Source of the DNA: an uncultured Alphaproteobacteria bacterium
GTDB taxonomy: Bacteria; Pseudomonadota; Alphaproteobacteria; Rhizobiales; Aestuariivirgaceae
Reading direction: 5' to 3'
DNA: 64,000 nt
Assembly (NCBI GenBank): GCA_945957365.1
Contig: CAMFKI010000023.1
Span: forward strand, 1 to 64,000
In this document: positions 1-8,679 of the stretch, piece after piece
Position numbering within the stretch: position 1 is the first letter of the stretch
How the letters are laid out: every line of letters starts with the position of its first letter
Translations under genes and position numbers: made by a program
Notes under the pieces: generated by a model
The model's input: the letters and a program-made list of their open reading frames with translations, nothing else
What the model was told of the DNA's origin: nothing
The model's database searches: none

Positions 1-110
1 CATGCATTTGATGGGCCCACCCGCCCCGGCGGGCCGGCGGCGCCCCACGGGCTCCCCCCCGCCCAAAATTTTTCCCCCGGGGGGGGCCCCCCCCCCCCCC
101 CCCCCCCCCC
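1..110. other. Low-complexity C/G-rich edge sequence
   Basis: The first 110 bases are made of runs of C and G, including an uninterrupted C run from about 87 to 110, which is unlike anything else in the window. No credible gene is present. The sequence looks like a contig end of poor base quality, so I infer an assembly or sequencing artefact. Between here and the first gene at 431 the only other content is a palindromic repeat and a promoter. Confidence 0.6.
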
Positions 111-113
111 ATT

Positions 114-303
114 TTCGTCGCCCCAGCGAAAGCTGGGGCCCAGCTTTGGTGCCTGAGGTACCGCCGTGGACCCCCAGGAAGGTCGTGGGGGCCGTTCTGA
201 GGTGTTGGAGCTAGGGTACTAGCGGTTAAAAAACCGCCGAAAATCAATCGTTACGAACTCGTCCATGGCCAGAGCTGGATCCCAGCTTTCGCTGGGATGA
301 CGG
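114..303. repeat. REPIN-like inverted pair, family A, copy 1
   Basis: Two copies of a short palindromic unit face each other. The left unit is at 114-149 (core GCCCCAGCGAAAGCTGGGGC) and the right unit at 271-303, which ends in GCTGGGATGACGG. The same inverted pair recurs at 20103, 23639, 25449 and 46254. This copy has the widest spacing between units. It lies upstream of the TetR gene and is non-coding. Confidence 0.7.
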
Positions 304-395
304 CCGTTGGGGGAGGGGCTGTATCCCGGTCTTCGCCGGGAGGATGCTCGTCAAGGTGCATTCCCAGGTGGCACCTGTCACGACACGGCGCGGGC

Positions 396-424
396 TTGAC
401 TCACATCTGTCCACGCCCTAGATA
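396..424 (+). promoter_or_regulatory. Sigma-70-type promoter of the TetR exporter operon
   Basis: TTGACT at 396-401 is followed by a 17-base spacer and TAGATA at 419-424. The expected transcription start, about 7 bases after the -10 box, falls on or next to the ATG at 431. The mRNA may therefore be leaderless or nearly so. No Shine-Dalgarno sequence is seen before that ATG, which agrees. The call is by consensus match only. Confidence 0.5.
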
Positions 425-430
425 CCCGTT

Positions 431-1060
431 ATGACTAACCAGTCAGTAACAACGGGAAAGACCCGCCGGCCCGAAGCCCGACCGACCGAGATTCTCGGCG
501 CGGCGCTGGAGCTGTTTGCCGAGAAGGGCTTTTCCGCCACCCGCATGGACGACGTCGCGGCGCGCGCCGGGCTCAGCAAAGCCGGGGTCTATCTCTATTT
601 CAGGGACAAGACGGCGCTGCTGAAGGCGCTGGTGGAGGAAATGGCGGGGGCCAATGTCGCCGTCGCCCGCGGCATCGTCGAGGCCCATCAGGGTCCGGTG
701 TCGCCGCTGATCGCCACCATCCTCGGCTTCCTCGCCGGTCAGCTGCGCCACACCCGCTTTGCCGAACTGGTGAAGATCATCATCTCCGAAAGCCGTGCCC
801 ACCCCGACGTGGGTCGGCTCTACCTCGACAGCGTCATCGGCCAGGGCCTGCCGCTGTTCGAGGGGCTGATCCGCCGCGGCATCGCCTCGGGCGAGTTCCG
901 CGCGGTGGACGCGCCCTTCGCGGCGCGCGCCATGATGGGGCCGATGCTGCTCGCGGTGATCTGGAAGACGGTGTTCGAGCCGATCGGCGCCGAGCCGCTC
1001 GACATCGAGGGTTTCGCCGCCCAGCACGCCGACATTTTCCTCAAAGGAATCCAATCGTGA
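431..1060 (+). CDS. TetR/AcrR family transcriptional regulator
   Basis: The 209-residue product has an N-terminal TetR helix-turn-helix at about residues 20-66, with the typical stretch ATRMDDVAARAGLSKAGVYL followed by YFRDKTALL. The C-terminal region resembles the ligand-binding domain found in AcrR-like repressors. It is the first gene of a four-gene run with a HlyD adaptor, an ABC ATPase and an ABC-2 permease, each overlapping the next by 4 bases. I infer that it represses this exporter operon and itself. A 14-base inverted repeat overlaps its start codon and could be its operator. The inducing ligand is unknown. The start is the ATG just downstream of the promoter, since nothing upstream extends the domain. 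Confidence 0.9.
   Translation: MTNQSVTTGKTRRPEARPTEILGAALELFAEKGFSATRMDDVAARAGLSKAGVYLYFRDKTALLKALVEEMAGANVAVARGIVEAHQGPVSPLIATILGFLAGQLRHTRFAELVKIIISESRAHPDVGRLYLDSVIGQGLPLFEGLIRRGIASGEFRAVDAPFAARAMMGPMLLAVIWKTVFEPIGAEPLDIEGFAAQHADIFLKGIQS
432..445. promoter_or_regulatory. Candidate TetR operator over the start codon
   Basis: TGACT-AACC-AGTCA is a perfect 5-4-5 inverted repeat. Partial outer arms GTTA and TAAC lie at 428-431 and 447-450, one base off register. It begins inside the start codon and sits where the transcription start is predicted, so a bound repressor would block initiation. TetR-family repressors commonly bind such palindromes at their own promoter. The assignment is inference from position and symmetry. 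Confidence 0.4.
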
Positions 1061-2031
1061 AACGCTTCATCCTTCCCATCGTCATCGTGGCGCTGGCGGT
1101 CACCGCCTTCGTGTTCCGCGAACGCTGGCTGCCGCAGCCGCCGGGGCAGTTCAACTACCTCGGCTATGTCGAGGGCGAGACGACGCTGGTCGGCGCCCCG
1201 CAGGCCGGCCGCCTCGTCAGCGTCACGGCGGTGAAGGGGCAGGAGGTGAAGGCCGGGACCGTGCTGTTCGCGCTCGACCCCGCGCAGCAAGCGGCAGAGG
1301 TGGCGCGCGCCACGGCGGCGGTCACCACCGCGGTTGCAACGCGCGACAACCTGCTCACCGGCAAGCGCCAGCAGGAGATCGACGTCATCACCGCCCAGAT
1401 CGCCCAGGCGGAGGCCAGCCTGGAGCTCGCCCAGAAGGAACTCACCCGCGCCTCGACCCTGGCCAGCACCGGCACCGCCGCGCAGTCGCGCCTCGACCAG
1501 GCGCAGGAGCAGGTGAATGCCTATGCCCAGCGCATCACCGAACTGAAAGCCTCCGAGGAGGTCGCGAGCCTGCCCGCCCGCGGCCCGGAGATCGACGCCG
1601 CCACCTCGCGCGTCAACGAGGCCGAGGCCCAGCTGGCGCAGGCCAAGGCGAAGCTCGCCGACCTGTCGCCCGTGGCCCCCGCCGATGCCACGGTCGACGA
1701 CGTGTTCTTCAAGCCGGGCGAATGGGTAGCCGCGGGCCAACCCGTCGTCTCGCTGCAGAGGCCCTCGGACATCACGCTGCGCTTCTTCGTGCCGGAAGCG
1801 GTGCTGCCGGCGGCGCAGCCGGGCCGTGCGATCAGGTTCAAATGCGATGGCTGCGACGGCTTCAAGACCGCCGTCATTTCCCATGTCGCGAACCAGCCGG
1901 AATATACGCCGCCCGTGATCTATTCCGAATCGGCCCGCTCCAAGCTCGTCTATCTGGTCGAGGCCAGGCCCGATGCTCAGGACCCGCAGCTTCGTCCGGG
2001 CCTTCCCATCGAGGTGGAGCCGCTGCAGTGA
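1057..2031 (+). CDS. HlyD family periplasmic adaptor (membrane fusion protein)
   Basis: This 324-residue protein starts with an uncleaved signal anchor (ILPIVIVALAVTAFVF, residues 4-19). It continues with a biotinyl-lipoyl-like half motif around GRLVSVTAVKGQEVKAG, a long Ala/Glu/Gln-rich coiled-coil hairpin at about residues 85-200, and a beta-barrel end. This is the layout of adaptors that link an inner-membrane ABC exporter to an outer-membrane channel. It starts at GTG, whose TG is shared with the TetR stop codon, so translation is coupled. The partner ATPase and permease follow directly. The closest described arrangement is the YbhG-YbhF-YbhS/R exporter of enterobacteria. The substrate cannot be told from sequence. 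Confidence 0.9.
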   Translation: MKRFILPIVIVALAVTAFVFRERWLPQPPGQFNYLGYVEGETTLVGAPQAGRLVSVTAVKGQEVKAGTVLFALDPAQQAAEVARATAAVTTAVATRDNLLTGKRQQEIDVITAQIAQAEASLELAQKELTRASTLASTGTAAQSRLDQAQEQVNAYAQRITELKASEEVASLPARGPEIDAATSRVNEAEAQLAQAKAKLADLSPVAPADATVDDVFFKPGEWVAAGQPVVSLQRPSDITLRFFVPEAVLPAAQPGRAIRFKCDGCDGFKTAVISHVANQPEYTPPVIYSESARSKLVYLVEARPDAQDPQLRPGLPIEVEPLQ

Positions 2032-2954
2032 CGACGCCCGCCATCGACGTCAGGGGGCTGGTGAAGCGCTATGGCACCAGGACCGTGGTCGACCACGTGG
2101 ACCTGCGCATCATGCCCGGCCGCATCTGCGGCTTCCTCGGTCCCAACGGTTCGGGCAAGACCACGACGCTGCGCATGATCTGCGGCCTGCTGACGCCCGA
2201 CGGCGGCGACGGCACCTGCCTCGGCCACGACATCATCACCGAGCGCGACGCGGTGAAGGCGCAGGCCGGATACATGACCCAGCGCTTCGGCCTCTACGAA
2301 GACCTGACCATCCGCCAGAACCTCGAATTCGTCGGCCGCATCTACCGCCTGAAGAACCTGCGCGAGGTGGTGGACGCGGCCCTCGAGCGCCTCGGCCTCG
2401 CCTCGCGCCAGCACCAGCTGACGGGGGCCCTGTCGGGCGGCTGGAAGCAGCGCCTGGCGCTCGCCGCCTGCGTGCTGCACGAGCCGAAGCTGCTGCTGCT
2501 CGACGAGCCGACCGCCGGTGTCGACCCCAAGGCGCGGCGCTCGTTCTGGGACGAGATCCATGCGCTGGCCGCGCAAGGCATCACCGTGCTGGTGTCCACG
2601 CACTACATGGACGAGGCCGAACGCTGCCACGAGATTGCTTACATCGCCTATGGCAAGCTGATGGCGCGCGGCACGGCAGAAGAAATCATCCAGCGCTCGG
2701 GCCTCTCCGCACTGGTGGCCACCGGCCCCGGCGCCGACCGCCTGGCGCCGCTGCTGCGCGACGTGCCCGGCGTCACCGCCGCCGCGGCCTTCGGCACCTC
2801 GCTCCATGTCTGCGGGCCTGACCGTGATGCGCTGTGGCGCGCGGTCGAACCGTTCCGCGAGCGCGGGCTGCACTGGGAAGAGGCGATGCCGACGCTCGAG
2901 GACGTGTTCATCCATCTGATGGGCCAGGCCACCGACAACATGGAGGCCGCGTGA
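2028..2954 (+). CDS. ABC transporter ATP-binding protein (ABC-2 exporter)
   Basis: The 308-residue ATPase has a Walker A motif (GPNGSGKTTT), an ABC signature in the variant form LSGGWKQRLALA, a Walker B (LLLLDEPTAGVD) and a switch His in VSTHYMDEAE. It belongs to the DrrA/CcmA-like group that energises ABC-2 export permeases. A C-terminal extension of about 80 residues follows the nucleotide-binding domain, as in YbhF and YhiH relatives, but there is only one ATPase domain instead of two. I chose GTG at 2028 because it overlaps the adaptor stop codon and precedes the first conserved strand. The next gene overlaps its stop in the same way. Confidence 0.92.
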   Translation: MTTPAIDVRGLVKRYGTRTVVDHVDLRIMPGRICGFLGPNGSGKTTTLRMICGLLTPDGGDGTCLGHDIITERDAVKAQAGYMTQRFGLYEDLTIRQNLEFVGRIYRLKNLREVVDAALERLGLASRQHQLTGALSGGWKQRLALAACVLHEPKLLLLDEPTAGVDPKARRSFWDEIHALAAQGITVLVSTHYMDEAERCHEIAYIAYGKLMARGTAEEIIQRSGLSALVATGPGADRLAPLLRDVPGVTAAAAFGTSLHVCGPDRDALWRAVEPFRERGLHWEEAMPTLEDVFIHLMGQATDNMEAA

Positions 2955-4081
2955 TCGACTTCTTCGCCAGGCTGTGGGCCATGATCATCAAGGAAGCGCT
3001 GCAGCTGCGGCGCGACCGGCTGACCTTCGCCATGATGTTCGTCGTGCCGATCGTGCAGCTGGTGCTGTTCGGCTTCGCCATCAATGCCGATCCCAAGGGA
3101 CTTCCCACCGCAGTGCTGGTGTCGGAACATTCCGAACTGTCGCGCAGCATCGTCTCGGCCATCGCCAATACCGGATACTTCACGCTGACGAAGGAGGCCG
3201 CGACCGAAGCCGAAGCCGATGCCCTGCTGCAGCGGGGCGACGTGCAGTTCGTCATCACCATTCCCGCCGACCTGACGAAGAAGCTCGTCCGCGGCGAGGA
3301 CCCGCAGATCGCGCTCGAGGCCGACGCCACCGACCCCGCGACGACCGGTCCGGCCATGAACGCCGTGGCGCAGGCGGTGAACCAGACGCTGGCACGCGAG
3401 CTCAGCGGTCCGCTCGCCTCGCAGCGGCCGAAGGATTCGCCCGTCGAGGTCGTCCTGCACAAGCGCTACAATCCCGAGGGCGTCACGCGCTACAACATCG
3501 TGCCGGGCCTCCTGGGCGTGATCCTCACCATGACCATGGTGATGATGACCGCGCTGGCCGTGACGCGCGAACGCGAACGCGGCACGATGGAGAATCTTCT
3601 CGCCATGCCGGTCAAGCCGGTCGAGGTGATGGCGGGCAAGATCGCGCCCTATGTGCTGATCGGCGCGGTGCAGGTGGCGGTGATCCTGACCATGGCGCGG
3701 CTGCTGTTCGGCGTGCCCTTCGTGGGCAGCATGAGCCTGTTCGCGGTGGCGACGCTGCTGTTCATCACCATCAACCTCGCCATCGGCTTCGCCTTCTCGA
3801 CGCTGGCGCAGAACCAGCTGCAGGCGATGCAGATGTCGTTCTTCTTCATGCTGCCGTCGATCCTGCTGTCGGGCTTCGCCTTCCCGTTCCGCGGCATGCC
3901 GGGCTGGGCGCAGGTCATCGGCGAGGCGATCCCCGCCACGCACTTCCTGCGGATCGTCCGTGGACTGATGTTGAAGGGCGCGACCGCGGCCCAGATGTCG
4001 GAGGAACTGGCCGTTCTGGCGCTGATGCTGGTGGTCGTCGTGGCGGTTGCGATCAGCCGCTACAAGGTGACGCTCGACTAG
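2951..4081 (+). CDS. ABC-2 type transporter permease
   Basis: This 376-residue integral membrane protein has the ABC-2 permease layout. There is one N-terminal membrane segment (FAMMFVVPIVQLVLFGFAI), then a large periplasmic domain of about 140 residues, and then five C-terminal segments starting near ILTMTMVMMTALAVT. The cytoplasmic motif ERERGTMENLLAMP, typical of YhhJ/YbhR-type permeases, follows the second segment. Only one permease gene is present, so the transporter is probably a homodimer. It starts at GTG within the ATPase stop codon and ends the operon. The probable role is efflux of a drug-like or toxic compound together with the HlyD adaptor, inferred from context. Confidence 0.9.
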   Translation: MIDFFARLWAMIIKEALQLRRDRLTFAMMFVVPIVQLVLFGFAINADPKGLPTAVLVSEHSELSRSIVSAIANTGYFTLTKEAATEAEADALLQRGDVQFVITIPADLTKKLVRGEDPQIALEADATDPATTGPAMNAVAQAVNQTLARELSGPLASQRPKDSPVEVVLHKRYNPEGVTRYNIVPGLLGVILTMTMVMMTALAVTRERERGTMENLLAMPVKPVEVMAGKIAPYVLIGAVQVAVILTMARLLFGVPFVGSMSLFAVATLLFITINLAIGFAFSTLAQNQLQAMQMSFFFMLPSILLSGFAFPFRGMPGWAQVIGEAIPATHFLRIVRGLMLKGATAAQMSEELAVLALMLVVVVAVAISRYKVTLD

Positions 4082-4168
4082 CCAAGGGCCTCAACGCTCG
4101 TTAAGGTTGCATTATGCTCCTGCAATGTATTCTGCCCCGAAGCTCGGCACAGGAGGCGGGACGGCGGA

Positions 4169-4930
4169 ATGGCGACGTGCATCTACTGGATTCTCGACGG
4201 CCGCATCGTGCCGCCGCCGGCCGCCGAGGCCGCAATCGCGGTCGAGGAGCGCGACCTGCTGCAGCGTACCGGCTTCGTCAAGATCACCGCGGGCGAGCAG
4301 GGCACGACGATCCGCTGGAGCATGTTTTCGCGCAACTGGGCCTCGCTGTTCTTCGCGGCCGAATGGCTGCAGGACAGCTTCGGCCCCTACCAGCTGCAGT
4401 ATTATTCCGCCGGCTGGTTCAACGAGCGCCATGACCAGCCTTGGGCCGCGGCGGACCGCATCCACCATCTGATCCACAAGAGCGATGTGCACCTGTCGCA
4501 GACCGTCTACATCCGCAAGGTGGCCGAAACCCGCCGCGACGTGCCGCCCGTCCTGCAGCGCGCGCTGCGCGACAACGCGGCGAGCGAGGACGTCTCGATC
4601 GACTGCGCCTATGATCCCTCCTCGCAGCGCTTCCGCGTGGCCCGCGTCGGCCCGCAGTCGACCATCGCCAAGCTGTGGGGGTTGAACCCGGTGTCCTACC
4701 CCTGCCTGATCGGTCATTCCTATGACGAGGCGGTGAGCCGGGTCTATCCGCAGGTCAGCCGCTCGGGCGAACCGCATTACGACCACATCTATGCGGCGAT
4801 GGCCTCAGCCAAGGGCGACGTGGTGTGGGTGCCTTACCAGCGCGTGGTGCTGCCGCTCGGCCATGGCCGCGGCCGCAAGGGCGTGCGCGTCGTCACTGAG
4901 CTGGCAGATGTGGATATTTCGCCTCTGTAG
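4169..4930 (+). CDS. Uncharacterised protein, possible C-terminal PAS-like domain
   Basis: I do not recognise this 253-residue soluble protein with confidence. It has no signal peptide or membrane segment. The second half (IAKLWGLNPVSYP, a stretch around SGEPHYDHIYAAM, then VPYQRVVLPL) resembles the pattern of PAS_5-like sensory domains common in Hyphomicrobiales, where a polar strand leads into a VxLPL strand. This is a tentative reading. The ATG is preceded by a GGAGGCGGGA-like ribosome site. Its 3' end overlaps the convergent gene at 4893-5663 by 38 bases, so the two genes share antisense ends. Confidence 0.75.
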   Translation: MATCIYWILDGRIVPPPAAEAAIAVEERDLLQRTGFVKITAGEQGTTIRWSMFSRNWASLFFAAEWLQDSFGPYQLQYYSAGWFNERHDQPWAAADRIHHLIHKSDVHLSQTVYIRKVAETRRDVPPVLQRALRDNAASEDVSIDCAYDPSSQRFRVARVGPQSTIAKLWGLNPVSYPCLIGHSYDEAVSRVYPQVSRSGEPHYDHIYAAMASAKGDVVWVPYQRVVLPLGHGRGRKGVRVVTELADVDISPL

Positions 4931-5663
4931 GTGAGCCGGACGAGAGTTCGGCGATCGAGAATTCGAGGTGGCGGCGCAGCGCCACGCCGATCCATTCGGC
5001 CTGTTCGGCGCCGTCGGGCTCCCATTCCCAGGTCAGGAAGCTCTGCTCGAGATGGCCATAGCCCATGCGCACCATGTGGCCGCGCGTCGCCATCGACTGG
5101 CCGGTCAGCGCCCAGATCGCCTCGGGCTGCCACTTCACCATGGCGAGCAGCATGCCGATGCGCGGGAAGACCGGGAAGCCGACCTTGCAGTGCTTGTCGA
5201 TCCACAATTCGCCATGATAGACGATGCGGCCGCGGATGAGATGCGACAGCGAGTGTTCCGGCGGCATCACGGCGCGCGGCACGATCATCTCGCGCCGCCG
5301 TGCATAGAGCCCCATCATCCAGCCCAGCACCCATTCGGCGAGATTGGGGTCGGCGTCGTCGAGGCGGAAGGCCTGCAGGCCCACGGTGTTGCCGTCCTTG
5401 TCGATCAGCGACATCCAGAAGCCGCGCTCCGACAGGCTGCGGCAGGCCTGGGGATCGAACATGGGGGAGACTTCGGAATTGCGCAGCCGGCGGCGCTCGC
5501 GCGCCAGTCCGGCGAAGTCGGAGGAGATGTGGAAGCTCAGGCCCTGTTCGGCACCGGCCTCGAGGAGGGTGGAGATCGCAACCACCGTCCGCAGCGGGTC
5601 CGCGAGCCCCGTATCAGCCCCGACCGGTTGCACGCCCTGGAGCCCGACATTTAACGCATACAT
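4893..5663 (-). CDS. Uncharacterised protein, convergent with its neighbour
   Basis: This 256-residue product matches no family I can name. It lacks a signal peptide and membrane helices and is fairly rich in Trp and Met (WVLGWMMGLYARRREM, MVKWQPEAIW). It has a regular alpha/beta composition and normal codon use for the window, so it is probably a real gene. The 5' side faces a 227-base AT-rich gap (5664-5890) that holds a weak minus-strand promoter candidate, TTGACG at 5774-5769. Its last 38 bases overlap the end of the plus-strand gene ending at 4930. A PAS-like or signal-binding role would be a guess. Confidence 0.72.
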   Translation of the reverse strand: MYALNVGLQGVQPVGADTGLADPLRTVVAISTLLEAGAEQGLSFHISSDFAGLARERRRLRNSEVSPMFDPQACRSLSERGFWMSLIDKDGNTVGLQAFRLDDADPNLAEWVLGWMMGLYARRREMIVPRAVMPPEHSLSHLIRGRIVYHGELWIDKHCKVGFPVFPRIGMLLAMVKWQPEAIWALTGQSMATRGHMVRMGYGHLEQSFLTWEWEPDGAEQAEWIGVALRRHLEFSIAELSSGSPTEAKYPHLPAQ

Positions 5664-5890
5664 ACACTTACCCCGACACCCTTAACCAATCCGCCCCGCC
5701 CTCGGGACATGCCGAACAACCAGCCTGGTAGATCAAGTACACCTGATGATTGAGCAAACTCGACGCTGCGTCAACCGAATTATAGGTAGTTCTTCTATAG
5801 TAACTCTAAACGATTGCAGGGGTGTGAAGAAATATTAAGTGCAATGCCGCCGCAACGACAGCAAATCACTTTTCCGAGGTCGAGGGGTGA

Positions 5891-6820
5891 TCAGCTGCGC
5901 TCGGGGGAAAGGACATCCTCGCTGCGGAGCGAGACGGCCAGCCGCCACCAGCTGTGCGCCAGCAGGGTCATGATCAGCAGAAGGCCGCCCGCCAGCACGC
6001 GCGGCGAGGGCGCCTCGGCAAACAGCATCCAGGTCCAGATCGGCGTCAGGATGGTTTCCAGCATGAAGAACATGCTGACGTCGGCGGACGGCAGCAGGCG
6101 CGGTCCGCGGGCCAGCAGCACGGTGGCCAGCGGCATGACGATGAGGCCGTTGAGGCCCAGCCAAACCAGGGTGGGAACGCCGAAGGCGCCCGTGCCGAGC
6201 AGGGTCGACGGCGCGATGTTGAAGCTGGTGAGCGCGATGAGCGAGGAGGCCAGGCTGCCCAGCGCCAGGCTGGTCGCCACCTTGCGCCCGGTGGCGCGGA
6301 TGATGGTGAGAATGGTGGCGGAGCAGAAGGCCGAAATCATCGCCAGGGCGTCGCCGATCCAGTGTCCGCTGTCGATGCCCTGCGAGGCGATGAGGGTGGC
6401 GCCGCACAGCGCGAGGATGGTGGCGCTCCAGGTATAGGCATGCACCTTCTCGCCCAGCACCACATGCGACAGCGTGGCGGCGATGACCGGCGTCAGCGCG
6501 ATGAGGAACACCACGTTTGCGGCGGGCGCGTGGACGACCGCACCGATATAGGAAATATTGCCCAGCGTGCTGGCGCAGGCAACGGCGATGCCCGCTCCTC
6601 CCGCGAGATAGGGTGCGCGATCTCCCATCCACCGCGCCACCAGCCATCCGAAGGACAGCGTGGTGAACAGCAGCAACCCGCGCACGAAAACCATCGTCCA
6701 TTGATCCGCCATCGACAGGCGAAGCAGGGGAAGGTCGAAAGTGAACAACAGGCCGCCGAGGGCGGTGATGAAGAATGCGGTGCCGATCTGGCGGCCGGAT
6801 GGTGACGAATCAAATGGCAT
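5891..6820 (-). CDS. EamA/DMT family transporter
   Basis: The 309-residue protein contains ten hydrophobic segments in two repeats of five, the EamA (drug/metabolite transporter) pattern. Each repeat ends in a typical helix pair (for example VVFLIALTPVIAATLSHVVL with GEK, and MFFMLETILTPIWTWMLFAE). Such carriers export or import small metabolites across the inner membrane; the substrate is not predictable. I prefer the ATG giving MPFDSSPSGRQIG over one 13 codons upstream, because the upstream part is Cys-rich and unlike a transporter N-terminus. It is a single gene, transcribed away from bpt's 3' end. Confidence 0.88.
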   Translation of the reverse strand: MPFDSSPSGRQIGTAFFITALGGLLFTFDLPLLRLSMADQWTMVFVRGLLLFTTLSFGWLVARWMGDRAPYLAGGAGIAVACASTLGNISYIGAVVHAPAANVVFLIALTPVIAATLSHVVLGEKVHAYTWSATILALCGATLIASQGIDSGHWIGDALAMISAFCSATILTIIRATGRKVATSLALGSLASSLIALTSFNIAPSTLLGTGAFGVPTLVWLGLNGLIVMPLATVLLARGPRLLPSADVSMFFMLETILTPIWTWMLFAEAPSPRVLAGGLLLIMTLLAHSWWRLAVSLRSEDVLSPERS

Positions 6821-6896
6821 CAAGACACACAGGTAGACGCAACGAACGGCGTCACACAAGCCTAGATCTACCCTAAGGTCAACAACTTCTAAGTGA

Positions 6897-7637
6897 TTAT
6901 ACGTTGCTGCGGTGCAACGTCCAGCCTTCGGCGGTCAGGCGCTCCTGCGGCAGGAAGCGCGATTTGTAGTCCATTTTGCGCGATCCGCGAACCCAGTAAC
7001 CAAGATAGAGAAAAGGCAGCCCGAGGCGGCGGACCCGCGCGATGTTGTCGAGGATCATGAAGGTGCCGAGGCTGCGCGCCGCCTCGTCCGGGTCATAGAA
7101 GCTGTAGATCATCGAGATGCCGTCGCCCAGAATGTCGATCAGCACCGCGCCGACGAGGCGCCCCGCGGGATCGATCACGTCGCGCACGCGGTACTCGACG
7201 AGACGGCTGTCGACGAAGTTGTCGTCGACCATGGCGGAGAAGTCCAGTACCGTCATGTCGGCCATGCCGCCGTCGCTGTGGCGGCTGTCGATGTAGCCGC
7301 GGAACAGCGAGTAATGTTCTGAAGTGGCGTGGCTTTTTACCACGCTCACGTCGACGTCGGCATTCAGCTTCTGGGTGCGGCGGAAGCTTCGCGTCAGCTC
7401 GAATGTATTGACCGGCACGCGCACCGAGACGCAGGACGCGCAGCCGTCGCAGGCCGGGCGGTAGGCGATGTTCTGGCTGCGCCGGAAGCCGCCCTGGCTC
7501 AATTGCGTGTTGAGGCTGCGCGCGTCATGGCCGACGAGATGGGTGAAGACCTTCCGTTCCACCCGTCCCGCGAGATAGGGGCAGGGCGACGGGGCGGTAA
7601 TGAAGAACTGTGGGAAGTTCCGCCGCTCGATACTCAC
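6897..7637 (-). CDS. bpt: Aspartate/glutamate leucyltransferase (N-end rule)
   Basis: Bpt transfers leucine from leucyl-tRNA to proteins with N-terminal Asp or Glu, marking them for ClpS/ClpAP degradation in the cytoplasm. The 246-residue length is standard. Family marks include [16 protein letters not shown] near the N-terminus, the Cys cluster [17 protein letters not shown] at about residues 58-74, the RSFRRTQ stretch, and the C-terminal [20 protein letters not shown]. The start codon is GTG at 7637. It stands alone between an EamA transporter and a divergent dehydrogenase gene. Confidence 0.93.
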   Translation of the reverse strand: MSIERRNFPQFFITAPSPCPYLAGRVERKVFTHLVGHDARSLNTQLSQGGFRRSQNIAYRPACDGCASCVSVRVPVNTFELTRSFRRTQKLNADVDVSVVKSHATSEHYSLFRGYIDSRHSDGGMADMTVLDFSAMVDDNFVDSRLVEYRVRDVIDPAGRLVGAVLIDILGDGISMIYSFYDPDEAARSLGTFMILDNIARVRRLGLPFLYLGYWVRGSRKMDYKSRFLPQERLTAEGWTLHRSNV

Positions 7638-7787
7638 TGAGGCCTGCTCCGGTGAAAAGCGTCAATCATCTATACGCATGCATAATGCCACGCGCACGGC
7701 GGCATGCAAGGCCAAGCCGCGCCGCCCGCGTTGATTCCCGCCGGGCGATGCCCTACGAAGTTCCGGAGATTGCAGGAGAGTTGCGCG

Positions 7788-8669
7788 ATGCGTGTGGCAT
7801 GGATCGGTCTGGGCGTGATGGGTTACCCGATGGCGGGGCATCTGGTCACGCGCGGCGGGCTGGCGGTGACGGTCTACAACCGCACCGCGGCAAAGGCCGC
7901 CAAATGGGCCGAGGCCTTCAAGGGTGCGACGGCCCCGACCCCCGCCGACGCCGCGAAGGATGCCGACTTCGTCTTCGCCTGCGTGGGCAACGACGACGAC
8001 CTGCGCCAGGTGACCATCGGTCCCGACGGCGCGTTCTCCACCATGAAGCCGGGCGCGGTGTTCATCGATCACACCACGGCCTCGGCGCTCGTGGCGCGCG
8101 AGCTTCACGCGGCGGCCAAGGCCAAGGGCCTGGGCTTCGTCGACGCGCCGGTGTCGGGCGGCCAGGCGGGGGCGGAGAATGGCGTCCTCACCGTGATGTG
8201 CGGCGGCGACCCGGACGACTATGCCAAGGCCGAACCGCTGATCGCCCATTTCTCGCGCATGCGGAAGCTGCTCGGTCCCGCGGGCTCGGGCCAGCTCGCC
8301 AAGATGGTGAACCAGATCGCCATCGCCGGCCTCGTGCAGGGCCTGGCGGAAGCCGTGAACTTCGGCATGAAGGCGGGGCTTCCGATGGAGGACGTGATCG
8401 AGGTGATCTCCAAGGGGGCCGCCGGCTCCTGGCAGATGGAGAACCGCCACAAGACCATGATCGCCGGCAAGTTCGATTTCGGCTTCGCCGCCGACTGGAT
8501 GCGCAAGGACTTGGGGATCTGCCTTGACGAGTCGCGCCGCAACGGCGCGCCGCTGCCGGTGACGGCACTGGTCGACCAGTTCTATGCCGAGGTGCAGAAG
8601 CTGGGCGGCGGCAGGTGGGACACCTCGAGCCTGATCGCCAGGTTCCAGAATTTGGACAGGAAGAAGTAG
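7788..8669 (+). CDS. NAD(P)-dependent beta-hydroxyacid dehydrogenase
   Basis: The 293-residue enzyme belongs to the 3-hydroxyisobutyrate dehydrogenase family. It has an N-terminal Rossmann motif (GLGVMGYPMAGHL), the substrate-binding DAPVSGGQAGAENG, and GQLAKMVNQ carrying the catalytic lysine. Family members oxidise 3-hydroxyisobutyrate, tartronate semialdehyde-type or related C3-C4 beta-hydroxyacids. The exact substrate is not decided by these motifs. The ATG at 7788 has AGGAGAG seven bases upstream and starts exactly at the Rossmann strand. It is a single gene followed by a palindromic repeat. Confidence 0.9.
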   Translation: MRVAWIGLGVMGYPMAGHLVTRGGLAVTVYNRTAAKAAKWAEAFKGATAPTPADAAKDADFVFACVGNDDDLRQVTIGPDGAFSTMKPGAVFIDHTTASALVARELHAAAKAKGLGFVDAPVSGGQAGAENGVLTVMCGGDPDDYAKAEPLIAHFSRMRKLLGPAGSGQLAKMVNQIAIAGLVQGLAEAVNFGMKAGLPMEDVIEVISKGAAGSWQMENRHKTMIAGKFDFGFAADWMRKDLGICLDESRRNGAPLPVTALVDQFYAEVQKLGGGRWDTSSLIARFQNLDRKK

Positions 8670-8679
8670 CCTTCGCGGC

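Noticed and set aside
4893..5663. Acyl-homoserine-lactone synthase
   Set aside because: The size and some Trp/Arg-rich stretches suggested it, but the conserved LuxI-type residues are not present.
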